Shown here in pieces: positions 31,792 through 40,969 of a stretch of 57,415 nt of DNA. Every line of letters starts with the position of its first letter. Positions within the stretch are counted from its first letter, which is position 1. Made by a program: the position numbers and the translations under genes. Below the pieces are notes generated by a model. The model worked only from the letters and a program-made list of their open reading frames with translations. It had not been told where the DNA came from and searched no databases. Source of the DNA: a bacterium (GTDB lineage Bacteria > Desulfobacterota > JAPLJL01); NCBI GenBank assembly GCA_028713675.1, contig JAQTNV010000020.1, positions 1 to 57,415 of the forward strand, in the 5' to 3' direction.

Positions 31792-33303
31792 TTATTTCCT
31801 CTTTTTATTTCCTTTATCTTCGTACATCAGCTCGTCCGCCCGGGCCAGGAGGTCTTCCAGGGAGACGGGATGCTCGGGATCATACTCGGCGACGCCCACG
31901 CTGATCGAAAGCGGCGGGTTGAAGCTCTCCCGGGCTTTGCTGACGGTGAAGCCGTCTCTCAGGCGGAGGCTGTAAATTTCCGTCCCGGAATCCGAACTTT
32001 CAAAAAGCAGGGCCACGAATTCATCCCCCCCGATCCGGGCAATCACGTCGGATTCGCGGAAGGTTTCCTTGAGCACATTCGCCACTTCCTGCAGGGCCCG
32101 GTCACCTTCGCTGTGGCCGAGGGTATCATTGATCCACTTCATCCGGTCCAGGTCGGCAAAAAGGAGGAACATCTTCCGGTCCAGCCGCCGGGCGATCTTA
32201 AGCTGCTGCTCGGCCAGGGTAAAAAATCCCCGTCGGTTGTAGAGCCCGGTCAACTCGTCCTGGAGGGAAAGCTCCCGCAGTTTTTCTTCCAGAAGCTTAT
32301 GTTCGCTGATGTCGGTGACGACCGCGAAGCTGCCCTGGTACTGCCCCTCGTCATCAAATATCGGCTCCGGGGACACGATGGTGTGAACCTGTTTCCCCGA
32401 TTTCCCGGTCCAGGGGATTTCATAAAATTTCCGCTCGCCTTTACTCCGCCGGGCCAGCTGCTCCGCCATGATCTCTTTGCCCTGCTCGGGCAAAAAGTCG
32501 TAAAGCGGTCGCCCGACCATTTCTTCCCGCTGGAATCCCAGCATCTGACTGAGCCGGTTGTTGACGTAGGTAAACCGGTCCTGGCTCTGGACCAGAAGAC
32601 CGTCGTTCATAGTTTCCACCAGCCGGCGGTAGCGCTCCTCGCTCTCCCGGAGATCTTTATATATCCGCTTGCGCTCCTTCATCCCCCGGTTGGTGTTCCA
32701 GACTACGAAACCCGCGATCAGGATGGCGAAGATCCCTCCCAGGGTGATAATAGTGATCGTGGCCCAGGCCACTTTCTCGGCGTTTTTCGTTTCCCGCGCC
32801 AGCTGGCGTTCTTCCTCCGCCACCATCCGGCTGACCACCAGGCGGATTTCATCCATCTTCTTTTTCCCGGTCTCCGATTTGATCAGGTGCTGGGCGGCGG
32901 CAAAACCCTCCCGCTTCCGCATTTCGATATTGCCTTTTTGAATGTCTAATTTTTCCCTGAGCAACGGAACCAGCCCGGAAACGAGTCCGCTCTGAGCCCG
33001 GTTCCCCGTCACCATCACGGCCAATCCCTCGACTTCGTCTTTAATCACCCCATTGGCGGAGTAATAGGGGCCGAGGAAATCCTCGTTCCCCGTAATGACA
33101 TAACCCCTTTCCCCCGCTTCCATATCCTTGAGCAGGGAAAAAACATTTTCGAGCTTTTCCAGGATCCGGTGATCCTGGGAGATGGAACGGTTGGTGTTGA
33201 TTAACCGGTAGGTACTGCTGATGGAAACCAGGCTGATCGTCGCCAGGATCAGGAGCGCGGCGACAAACCCGACATTAATCCACTTTTCGATGGTCCATTT
33301 CAT
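31792..33303 (-). CDS. Membrane-bound diguanylate cyclase (CHASE3-PAS-GGDEF)
   Basis: 503 aa. TM1 (about 12-34) and TM2 (about 180-203) frame a helical CHASE3-like sensor region (EKLENVFSLLKDMEAGERGYVITGNEDFL). Then come a PAS domain (about 220-330, LVETMNDGLLVQSQDRFTYVN) and a GGDEF domain (about 340-500) with the intact active site ARIGGDEFVALL. The inhibitory I-site RESD lies exactly five residues before GGDEF. It makes cyclic di-GMP from two GTP and should be product-inhibited. Cyclic di-GMP often controls polysaccharide export and adhesion, so it may act on the 9-18 kb operon; no direct link is visible. Confidence 0.93.
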   Translation of the reverse strand: MKWTIEKWINVGFVAALLILATISLVSISSTYRLINTNRSISQDHRILEKLENVFSLLKDMEAGERGYVITGNEDFLGPYYSANGVIKDEVEGLAVMVTGNRAQSGLVSGLVPLLREKLDIQKGNIEMRKREGFAAAQHLIKSETGKKKMDEIRLVVSRMVAEEERQLARETKNAEKVAWATITIITLGGIFAILIAGFVVWNTNRGMKERKRIYKDLRESEERYRRLVETMNDGLLVQSQDRFTYVNNRLSQMLGFQREEMVGRPLYDFLPEQGKEIMAEQLARRSKGERKFYEIPWTGKSGKQVHTIVSPEPIFDDEGQYQGSFAVVTDISEHKLLEEKLRELSLQDELTGLYNRRGFFTLAEQQLKIARRLDRKMFLLFADLDRMKWINDTLGHSEGDRALQEVANVLKETFRESDVIARIGGDEFVALLFESSDSGTEIYSLRLRDGFTVSKARESFNPPLSISVGVAEYDPEHPVSLEDLLARADELMYEDKGNKKRK

Positions 33304-33415
33304 CGACGATCAAAGTTGTCCGAAATCTTCAGTCCCAAGTCTAAGGTTAATAATATTTCAAATTTGATAATTTTTCGACTTTGAACGGGGACCGGAGACT
33401 CTGGACCGGCGGTGT

Positions 33416-34864
33416 TTACTGACACAGGTCCGGATCCAGCCCGGCCGCCCGGATCGCGCTCGGGGAATAGGGATCATCCGCCAGCACTTCGGCCAGATCC
33501 ACCATCGGCAGGTTGAGGCCAAGGGCCGAATTGATGGCCTCCAGGAAAAGGTTGGCGTAAAGCGCGTATCCGGTCTGCGAAGGATGGATGCCGTCCAGAC
33601 TGATCAGGCCGCCGAACATCTGGTTGGTCAGCACGGTATTTCCCACGGTATACCCGTCATGTTCGATGCGGGCAGCTGCCGCTGCCATGTCCACGATGTG
33701 AATATTGGAATAAGGCGCGGCTTCCTGGACCAGAGCGCCCGAGTACTGATCCGCCACCGTCTCGATACCGGCGATTGTCTGATCAATCTCCGCCCGGGTG
33801 TAGCCCTCGTGTTCCAGAACCTTGATCTTCTCCTTCAGCCAGGGGAGCGAACCCGGATGGCCCAGGTTGGCGATGAACACTTCCGCGCCGGTCCCCGACA
33901 ACCGGGAAAGTAAAACGCGGATATCGGGCTGAAACTCCGCCAGCGGGGTGGCGAGGGAGACGTCGGGCAATCCCTCCTTGAAAACAGCCGCAAACATGTC
34001 GTTACCAAAAAGATCGGTAATCATGACCAGGGAGGGGTGCTGGGCTTCCGCGAACTCGAGCGGGCTCCCGAGTTCCGGGGTCAGAAATATTTCGGAGATC
34101 GGACCCCGGGGAAAATACACCAGGTTTTCCAGGAAAGCGATATCGATCCGCCGGTTCGCTCCCCCCCCGTAAATCACGTCATGGAGCATCGAACCGGCGA
34201 TGGCCAGGTTGTGCGGCAAAATATCCGGGTCCTCCCGGAAAATCGCCAGGTCGAGATCCGGTTGTTCAATCATATAGTCGATCACCCCGCTGATTCCCCC
34301 CAGTTTGATATTCACCATGTCTTCCGACGAGCAATTGTTAATCAGACTGGAAACCTGCACGGGCTCCGGAGCCGCCATTTTCACCAGCGGAAGGGGGAAA
34401 TAGGCCCCCACCCGCCGGGCCAGCTGGGCCGCCGGCCCGCGTAACTGCCCGGTCGGGTTCAGGCTCCCCGATTGGACCCCCATGGTCCAGCTCGCGCCCA
34501 GCGCGAACATCCGGTCGAAAACCGAATCCGCCGCGGGCAGATAGGTGAACGCGGATTTGAAAACCCTGCCGCCGCCTTCGCCGTCGATCAGGACGTCGAC
34601 CTGGCCCGGTTCGGAAGCCCCCTGAACGGTCGCCGAGACGGTGTGCGGATCAATTATCTGGATTTTGATGGCGGAATTCTCCCCGAATTTTACGGAAGAA
34701 ATCGCCTCCGCGGAGAAATGCCGGTCCGGGCAATTGATGCTGACCGGGTAATACCCGGACAGGGAGCCTTCTTCCGGAGTCAGTCGGCAATCATCCTCCC
34801 CGCCCCCGCAGGCCGAGACCAGCAACAAGCCCGCGAGAACCATGGCCCAATCAATTTTTCTCAT
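33416..34864 (-). CDS. SGNH/GDSL-hydrolase lipoprotein
   Basis: 482 aa. Start ATG 34864 gives the lipobox LLLVSACGGGED; a longer ORF to 34942 would overlap glgP. After an Ig/IPT-like N-terminal part (about 30-125), the SGNH blocks appear: MFALGASWTMG (catalytic Ser in a GxS context), ITDLFGNDM (block III Asn) and SLDGIHPSQTGYALYA (Asp and His). The family includes esterases, lipases and sugar deacetylases. The gene follows glgP after 7 nt on the same strand, so it belongs to the glycogen operon in transcription, although a surface lipoprotein has no evident role in cytoplasmic glycogen turnover. Confidence 0.85.
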   Translation of the reverse strand: MRKIDWAMVLAGLLLVSACGGGEDDCRLTPEEGSLSGYYPVSINCPDRHFSAEAISSVKFGENSAIKIQIIDPHTVSATVQGASEPGQVDVLIDGEGGGRVFKSAFTYLPAADSVFDRMFALGASWTMGVQSGSLNPTGQLRGPAAQLARRVGAYFPLPLVKMAAPEPVQVSSLINNCSSEDMVNIKLGGISGVIDYMIEQPDLDLAIFREDPDILPHNLAIAGSMLHDVIYGGGANRRIDIAFLENLVYFPRGPISEIFLTPELGSPLEFAEAQHPSLVMITDLFGNDMFAAVFKEGLPDVSLATPLAEFQPDIRVLLSRLSGTGAEVFIANLGHPGSLPWLKEKIKVLEHEGYTRAEIDQTIAGIETVADQYSGALVQEAAPYSNIHIVDMAAAAARIEHDGYTVGNTVLTNQMFGGLISLDGIHPSQTGYALYANLFLEAINSALGLNLPMVDLAEVLADDPYSPSAIRAAGLDPDLCQ

Positions 34865-34871
34865 GGGGAAA

Positions 34872-36578
34872 TTACTTGCCTGCGATATAGGCGTTTTCGA
34901 GGTACTGAAGCACCATCCTCTGGGCATTAAAAAAAGAGGCATTGTAAGCGATCGCGTAACGCATCACCTTGGCATAATCTTCCGGCCAGAGATAATAAAG
35001 CGGGAGAATCACCCTCTCGAGTTTTTCGTAGAGGGAAGCCGCTTCCATCCCGAGATCGCTTTCGATGCCCGGGCCTCCGCCGACAGACCAGCCGGTCACG
35101 CCCTCGATGCAGCCCTCGATCCACCAGCCGTCGAGCACGGAGAGGCTCGGCACCCCGTTGAGAGCCGCCTTCATTCCGCTCGTTCCCGAGGCCTCCTGCG
35201 GCTTCTGGGGAGTATTCAGCCAGATGTCCACCCCGGCGCACATCAGCTTGGCCAGGGTCATGTCATACCCTTCCAGGAAAACTACCCTGACCGAGTCCTT
35301 CAAAAGCTCCCGGGATTCAAAAATATTCCGGATCAGGGCCTTGCCGGATTCATCCCGGGGGTGGGCTTTCCCGGCAAAAATAATCTGGATGGGACCAACC
35401 TCGCGGGTGATTGCCCGCAGGCGCTCGGGATCGGAAAAGAGAAGGCCGGGCCGCTTGTAAGGGGTCATCCGCCGGGCGAAACCGATGGTGAACAACTCAA
35501 GATCGAGGCGCACCCCGGTTTTTTGTTCCAGCGCCCCCAGCAGTTCCTCCTTCGCCTGCCGATGGGCCATGGCGATTTCCTCCCGGGGAATGCTGATGGC
35601 GTAACGCAGATAAAGATTGTCGCGGCGCCACTCCGGGATATGGCGGTCAAAAAGACTCTTGAACGGGTCGCTGGTCCAGGTCAGGGCGTGAACCCCGTTG
35701 GTGATCGAGTTGATCGGGTAATTGGGGAACATGTTCCGGGAAATCTCCCCGTGGCGCATGGCCACCCCGTTGATGTAGTGGGAGAAAAACAGACCCAGGT
35801 AAGTCATGTTCAGGGTGTTGTTCAGCCAGCATTCCGCCAGGGTCAGGAGATAGGTGCTCCGGTCTCCCAATATTTTCTGGACCAGCTCGAGCGGGAACTG
35901 GTCATGCCCGGCGGGAACCGGCGTATGGGTGGTGAAGACGCATTGCCGGCGGACCGCCTCCCGGTCCTCCTTCGATATGTTCAGGAGGTGATTCCGGTCG
36001 AGTTTCTCGTCCAGCAAAGCCAGGGTCAAAAGGGCGGAATGGCCCTCGTTCATGTGATAGGCCTGGACCTTTTCATAACCCAGGGCGCGGAGCATGGCCA
36101 CCCCGGCAAGACCGAGAATGGCTTCCTGGCAGAGCCGGTATTGGATATCTCCTCCGTAGAGTTGGTCGGTCAGGGTCTGATCGTAAGGGTGGTTCTCGGG
36201 AAGACCGGTATCGAGAAAATACACGGGTACCGTCCGGCCCAATACCCCCTGAATGGTATAGCGCCAGGCCCGGACCTTCACCTTCCGGCCTTCGATGGTA
36301 ACCGTAACCATTTCGGGGATGGCTTCCAGGAAGTCTTCCGGAGACCAGACCGTCGGGCTTTCCGTCTGGTTGCCGGCGGCGTCCAGGTGCTGGTGAAAAT
36401 ATCCTTTCCGGTGGATCAGGCTCACGCCCGCCATCGGGAGTCCGAGGTCCGCGGCGGCTTTTAAGATATCGCCCGCCAGGATCCCCAGGCCGCCGCTGTA
36501 AGTAGGGATGGAGGGGTCCAGGCCAATCTCCATAGAGAAGAAAATTATGGGATAATCCGGGGTGAAATTCTTCCACAT
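34872..36578 (-). CDS. glgP: Alpha-glucan phosphorylase, short (GT35) form
   Basis: 568 aa, the short type seen in Thermus and Thermotoga, without the long N-terminal regulatory domain of E. coli GlgP. Landmarks: FSMEIGLDPSIPTYSGGLGILAGD, VFTTHTPVPAGHDQF, SITNGVHALTW, FARRMTPYKR, and the PLP lysine in EASGTSGMKAALNGVPSLS. It releases glucose-1-phosphate from alpha-1,4-glucans, and this subgroup also acts on maltooligosaccharides. It stands with the glucanotransferase, GH57 and branching-enzyme genes on one strand. Confidence 0.95.
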   Translation of the reverse strand: MWKNFTPDYPIIFFSMEIGLDPSIPTYSGGLGILAGDILKAAADLGLPMAGVSLIHRKGYFHQHLDAAGNQTESPTVWSPEDFLEAIPEMVTVTIEGRKVKVRAWRYTIQGVLGRTVPVYFLDTGLPENHPYDQTLTDQLYGGDIQYRLCQEAILGLAGVAMLRALGYEKVQAYHMNEGHSALLTLALLDEKLDRNHLLNISKEDREAVRRQCVFTTHTPVPAGHDQFPLELVQKILGDRSTYLLTLAECWLNNTLNMTYLGLFFSHYINGVAMRHGEISRNMFPNYPINSITNGVHALTWTSDPFKSLFDRHIPEWRRDNLYLRYAISIPREEIAMAHRQAKEELLGALEQKTGVRLDLELFTIGFARRMTPYKRPGLLFSDPERLRAITREVGPIQIIFAGKAHPRDESGKALIRNIFESRELLKDSVRVVFLEGYDMTLAKLMCAGVDIWLNTPQKPQEASGTSGMKAALNGVPSLSVLDGWWIEGCIEGVTGWSVGGGPGIESDLGMEAASLYEKLERVILPLYYLWPEDYAKVMRYAIAYNASFFNAQRMVLQYLENAYIAGK

Positions 36579-36634
36579 AGTTTTAGTCCATTCGTTCAGC
36601 TTTGGTTATCAAATACACTGTTGCCCTAAATCAT

Positions 36635-36674
36635 GGGGTCAAGGATTCGAGGATTCAAGGGCCCTAGGGTTAAA
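36635..36674. repeat. Octad tandem array, unit GGATTCAA (5 units)
   Basis: GGGGTCAA, GGATTCGA, GGATTCAA, GGGCCCTA, GGGTTAAA in phase, in the gap between malQ and glgP. Confidence 0.55.
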
Positions 36675-36781
36675 AAGGGGTGTTTTTAAATACCATTCCT
36701 TCAATTTACTTCACCAGGACCCTGATCCGCTGGGCCCCGGAACCCTGTTATCCCGTAACCCGTATTTGCAGGATTTATTTT

Positions 36782-38296
36782 TCATAATCTTCCGCAAACC
36801 TCGGTCAGATTTTTCAACCGTAGGGAGATTTCCGGGGTAATTTCTCCCGAGTCGAAGCGCCACTGGTAATTGCCCGTCGTGGTGGCGGGACGGTTCATCC
36901 GGGCCTTCTGCCCCAGACTCAAAATATCCTGCATCGGGAAGATCACCGTTTTTGCCACTGACATCATCGCGATCCGGATCAGCTCCCAGGGCACCTCGGC
37001 CGGGGAAACCTCCCGGCCCAGATATTTGCGCAAATGCTCTTTTTCCTCCTTGGAAGCCTCATTTTCAAACCAGCCGCGGGCGGTGTTGTTATCGTGGGTG
37101 CCGGTGTAAGCCACGCAGTTTTCCTCAAAGTTATGCGGAGCGTAGGGGCTGTTCGGGAAATCCCCCCCGAAGGCGAAAAGCAGGATTTTCATCCCGGGAA
37201 AACCGAACCGGCGCCGGAGCTCATTCACATCCTCGGTGATCACCCCCAGATCTTCGGCAATGATCGGCAACTCGGTAAAACGTTTAGACATGACCTGGAA
37301 AAAATCCTCCGCCGGCCCCTGGACCCATCTGCCGTTGACGGCGGTTTTCTCTCCCGGGGGAACCTCCCAGTAGGCCGCGAAGCCGCGGAAATGGTCAATT
37401 CGCACCAGGTCGTACAAATAGAAATTCTGATCCATCCGTTTTATCCACCAGGAATATCCCCGGGATTTCAAACCTTCCCAGTTGTAAACCGGGTTCCCCC
37501 AGAGCTGACCGGTCGGGCTGAAATAATCCGGGGGGACACCCGCCACCGCCAGGGGCTCCTTCTGCGCATTCAGCTTGAAAACCTCCGGGTTGACCCAGAG
37601 GTCGACACTGTTGTAATCCACATAGATGGGAAGGTCGCCGATGATCTGGATTTGTTTCCGGCCGCAATATTCTTTTAATTTCATCCATTGCTGGAAAAAC
37701 ACATACTGGAAGAATTTTTCCCGGGCGATGGCTTCCCGCAACTTCTCCTTCCAGGATTTCAGGGCCTCCGGCTCCCGGTCCCGGAGCTCCCGGGGCCAGC
37801 GATTCCAGACCGTTCCCGGAAATTGCTCCTGGAGGGCGGCAAAAAGGGCGTAATCCTCCAGCCAGGAGGAATTTACCGCGCAAAACCTTTCGTAGTCGCG
37901 GGTATCATTCCGCTCGCGAAAACGCTCATAAGCCAGACGCAGCATGGGAATTTTTCCGCGCATGACCGCCGGGTAGTCAATCTTCCCGGGAAGCAAAACC
38001 GGCAGGCGCGCGAGGTCTTCCGTTTCCAGCCAGCCCTGATCGGCCAGCATTTCCGGGCTGATCAGCAGGATGTTGCCGGCCAGGCTGGAAATGCTGTTAT
38101 ACGGAGAAGGAAAATCACCCAGACCGGTCGCGTTCAGCGGCAGGATCTGCCAGTATTTTTGCCCCGATTCGGCCAGGAAATCGGCAAACCGGTAAGCGGA
38201 GGAACCCAGGTCCCCGATCCCGTAGGAAGAAGGCAGGGAAACGATATGAAGCAGAACCCCGCTTCCCCGCTGTTTTTTTCCCCCTTCGCGGCTCAA
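36782..38296 (-). CDS. malQ: 4-alpha-glucanotransferase
   Basis: 504 aa, a GH77 enzyme of the usual length. The family blocks are LPSSYGIGDLG, GLGDFPSPYNSISSLAGNI, WVNPEVFKL, VRIDHFRGFAAYWEVP (nucleophile Asp), IIAEDLGVITEDV (acid/base Glu) and YTGTHDNNTARGWF. It transfers glucan segments between alpha-1,4 chains (disproportionation), supplying chains long enough for the phosphorylase. It lies 19 nt downstream of the GH57 gene and clearly belongs to the same transcript. Confidence 0.96.
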   Translation of the reverse strand: MSREGGKKQRGSGVLLHIVSLPSSYGIGDLGSSAYRFADFLAESGQKYWQILPLNATGLGDFPSPYNSISSLAGNILLISPEMLADQGWLETEDLARLPVLLPGKIDYPAVMRGKIPMLRLAYERFRERNDTRDYERFCAVNSSWLEDYALFAALQEQFPGTVWNRWPRELRDREPEALKSWKEKLREAIAREKFFQYVFFQQWMKLKEYCGRKQIQIIGDLPIYVDYNSVDLWVNPEVFKLNAQKEPLAVAGVPPDYFSPTGQLWGNPVYNWEGLKSRGYSWWIKRMDQNFYLYDLVRIDHFRGFAAYWEVPPGEKTAVNGRWVQGPAEDFFQVMSKRFTELPIIAEDLGVITEDVNELRRRFGFPGMKILLFAFGGDFPNSPYAPHNFEENCVAYTGTHDNNTARGWFENEASKEEKEHLRKYLGREVSPAEVPWELIRIAMMSVAKTVIFPMQDILSLGQKARMNRPATTTGNYQWRFDSGEITPEISLRLKNLTEVCGRL

Positions 38297-38315
38297 TTCT
38301 CTCCCCGCCCTGTCC

Positions 38316-40787
38316 TTATTTTCTGTCCGTCCGTCTGCGGTCTACCATCGGGGCTTTTCCCCACTCCATATTTACCCGCAAATGTTTTTCCAGGCCCACG
38401 AAAAGCTCAATCCATTTTTTCGCCAGCTGGTCGTTCTGGCCTGCCTTTTCCTGCATCTCTTCGTACAGAAGCTTCCCGATCGAGAAACAGATGTTCTGGG
38501 CTTTCCAAATGTCTAGTTCCAGGGAAAGGACACTCAGGACCGTCAGCGCTTGGTAAAGATGCTCCAGGAGGAACACGTTTTCCGGCGCCTGGGCCAGTTT
38601 TTCCATCCGGAAGTTAACCCTCCGGCTGATCACGTAGCTGAGCATGGGCCGGTCCAACACCACCCCCCACCGCTTGATCTCTTCAATCAGCCGCTGCAGT
38701 TTCTTGAGATCCAGGTCTTCCTCTCCGTCCAACAGTTCCCGCAGGTCGGAATTCAGCACGAACTCCATGATCATGGCCAGGCCTTTAGGCTGGGGCATGC
38801 GCATTTCGCTGATCACCTGCATCATCGGGTAATGATGGTCATAAATCTGACGGAAGGAGGCCTCGATCACCTTCAGGGTGACATTGAGAATCTTGTTGAT
38901 CACCTTGCGCTGGTCATCCTTGAAAAGATGCCAAAGCGAGTAATCGTGGTGTTGGAAGTACTTATCCAGAAGGGAAATTATCTCGGTGAGGTTGCTCTTG
39001 AAAAAAGCCTCTTTGATCTGCCGTTTCATCTCCGCGAATTTTTCCTCCGACTCATATTCGCGCATGCCCCCCATGACATTGTGGTCCCCGAGGTGAAGCA
39101 CGGCAAAGTCCATCGTCCTTTCCGCCCAGGTGATTTCGGAGCGGATCCGGACCCGGCCGACCGCGAGCCGCTGGCTGCCCGCCTCAAAGCGCTCGTAGCT
39201 CTCGCTGCTCACGAGGTGATGGTAAATCGTGAGGGTGGCGGGGTATTCCTCGAATAGGGAAAGCACGGCATAGTGAACACCCACCCGGGGCAGGTTGACC
39301 ACGGCCGGCCTGACCATGTCCTGGTAGATCGCGGCCCCGTCCCTGAGCGCGGGCAGATTGCTCTGGGCCCGTCCCAGGATCCGCAGGTACTCGGGCTCCA
39401 GAGTCGTCTTTCCCACCACGGCGGCCAGCTGCAGGGCCCGGGCGGCGTACATCATCACCTGGATCGGTTCCAGCCCGGAGATATCGTCGAAAAACCACCC
39501 GCAGCTCGTGTACATCAGGAGCGCGCAGCGCTGCATCTCCAGGAAGCCCAGGACCCGGGCTTTGTCTTCCCGGGACAGTTCGCCCCGGGCCCGCTCGGAA
39601 AGGAACCGTTCCACATTGGGAACCGAGCGGTTCAGAATGATCTCGATATAATCATCCCGGATCTGCCAGGGATCGGCGAAATAGAGGGCCATCTCCCTTT
39701 CGTAAATCGGGGTGGTTTTATCCCGGAGCCAGTCCATCGCCTCCCGGAGGGGGGTGCGCCATTCCTGGTTCCATTTCGGGTCGCTCCCGATGTTGCAGCC
39801 GCAATTCTTTCGCCATCGCTCCACCCCGTGCGCACAGCTCCAGGAGGTGTTTTCACGGATCTCAACCTCGTCCGCGGGGGGGAATTTCTCCAGGTATTCG
39901 CCGTAAATCGTGATCTTCGCCAGCTCGCGGGACTCGATGTAATAGAGACAATAAGCCAGGGCCATGTCACCGAAGCGATGGTGATGGCCGAAGGTCTCCC
40001 CGTCGGTGGCGATGGAAACGAACTGCCGGTCGGGGCAGGACGGGTTGAAGGCCGAGAGCAGCCGCTGGGCGAAGTTCTCCCCGTTGCTTAACAGGGGCCC
40101 GAAAGCCACATCGTGCGCGACCGATCCGTTATAGAAGAAAATCGCGATGCTCCGGCCGGAGGGCAGACGGCAGAGATAGGGTTTGTTGGGGTCGATCCCT
40201 CCCCCCGTTTCCTGCCAGGAGGAGGAACCCAGCGGACGATGCCGTCGGGCCTGGCCCGGGGCCAGGATGGTGAACTTGATCCCGTTTTCAGAGAGAATAT
40301 CCAGGGTTTCCAGGTCAACCGCGGTCTCCGGAAGCCACATCCCCTCCGGTTTTCTCCGGAAGCGGTGTTCAAAATCCCGGATCCCCCAGACGACCTGGGT
40401 CCGTTTATCCCGCCGATTGGCCAGGGGCATGATCAGGTGGTTATAGGCCTGGGCCAGGGCGGAGCCGTGTCCCGAAAACCATTTCTGGCTCTCCCGGTCG
40501 GCGTCAAGAACGGCCTGATACACCTCCGGGGAATGCCTTTCCATCCAGGAGAGCAGCGTAGGCCCGAAGTTAAAACTGATCCGGGCGTAGTTGCTGACGA
40601 TGTCAGTGATCCGGTTTTCCGAGTCCAGGATCCGGGCCGAGGAATTGGGGGCATAGCACTCCGTGGTGATTCTTTCATTCCAGTCATGATAGGGATAGGC
40701 CGAATCCTGTAATTCCACCTCCTCGAGCCAGGGATTCTCCCGGGGCGGCTGGTAGAAATGCCCGTGGATGCAGATGTAATGGTTCAT
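38316..40787 (-). CDS. GH57-family glycoside hydrolase with DUF3536 domain
   Basis: 823 aa. The N-terminal (beta/alpha)7 GH57 barrel starts ICIHGHFYQPPRENPW (metal- or substrate-binding His). Nucleophile Glu154 lies in GMWLPETAVD, the acid/base Asp262 in SIATDGETFGHHH. A long helical DUF3536 region (about 500-810) follows. GH57 enzymes are retaining amylases, 4-alpha-glucanotransferases or branching enzymes; the specificity of the DUF3536 subgroup is not established as far as I know. Placed between glgB and malQ, it most likely trims or rearranges stored glucan. Confidence 0.92.
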   Translation of the reverse strand: MNHYICIHGHFYQPPRENPWLEEVELQDSAYPYHDWNERITTECYAPNSSARILDSENRITDIVSNYARISFNFGPTLLSWMERHSPEVYQAVLDADRESQKWFSGHGSALAQAYNHLIMPLANRRDKRTQVVWGIRDFEHRFRRKPEGMWLPETAVDLETLDILSENGIKFTILAPGQARRHRPLGSSSWQETGGGIDPNKPYLCRLPSGRSIAIFFYNGSVAHDVAFGPLLSNGENFAQRLLSAFNPSCPDRQFVSIATDGETFGHHHRFGDMALAYCLYYIESRELAKITIYGEYLEKFPPADEVEIRENTSWSCAHGVERWRKNCGCNIGSDPKWNQEWRTPLREAMDWLRDKTTPIYEREMALYFADPWQIRDDYIEIILNRSVPNVERFLSERARGELSREDKARVLGFLEMQRCALLMYTSCGWFFDDISGLEPIQVMMYAARALQLAAVVGKTTLEPEYLRILGRAQSNLPALRDGAAIYQDMVRPAVVNLPRVGVHYAVLSLFEEYPATLTIYHHLVSSESYERFEAGSQRLAVGRVRIRSEITWAERTMDFAVLHLGDHNVMGGMREYESEEKFAEMKRQIKEAFFKSNLTEIISLLDKYFQHHDYSLWHLFKDDQRKVINKILNVTLKVIEASFRQIYDHHYPMMQVISEMRMPQPKGLAMIMEFVLNSDLRELLDGEEDLDLKKLQRLIEEIKRWGVVLDRPMLSYVISRRVNFRMEKLAQAPENVFLLEHLYQALTVLSVLSLELDIWKAQNICFSIGKLLYEEMQEKAGQNDQLAKKWIELFVGLEKHLRVNMEWGKAPMVDRRRTDRK

Positions 40788-40821
40788 GGAATTAATAAGT
40801 CCCTTAATAATTTCTAATCAT

Positions 40822-40929
40822 CGGATTACGTTGATCGGTTGGGCTGCTCGTCTCGTCTATCGGCAATGTCTTTCGGCTTTTATCCGCAACCGCTAAACCC
40901 AACCGAAACGAGCCGCGCAACCGTAACCG
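40822..40929. repeat. Imperfect long palindrome between glgB and the GH57 gene
   Basis: The left arm (40822-40855) and right arm (40904-40929) can pair over about 25 bases with a few mismatches (TTACG and TGCTCGTCTCG blocks against CGAAACGAGC and CGTAA). In the operon mRNA it would form a long hairpin; it could be a processing or attenuation site or a dispersed repeat with only one copy here. Confidence 0.5.
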
Positions 40930-40969
40930 ATTAACTCCACCTTTTAATAGCTTGGTCATTGGAGCTTGA

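Noticed and set aside
34036..36464. Large plus-strand ORFs opposite glgP and the SGNH gene
   Set aside because: They are antisense shadows without ribosome sites or domains; the minus-strand genes have full catalytic motifs.
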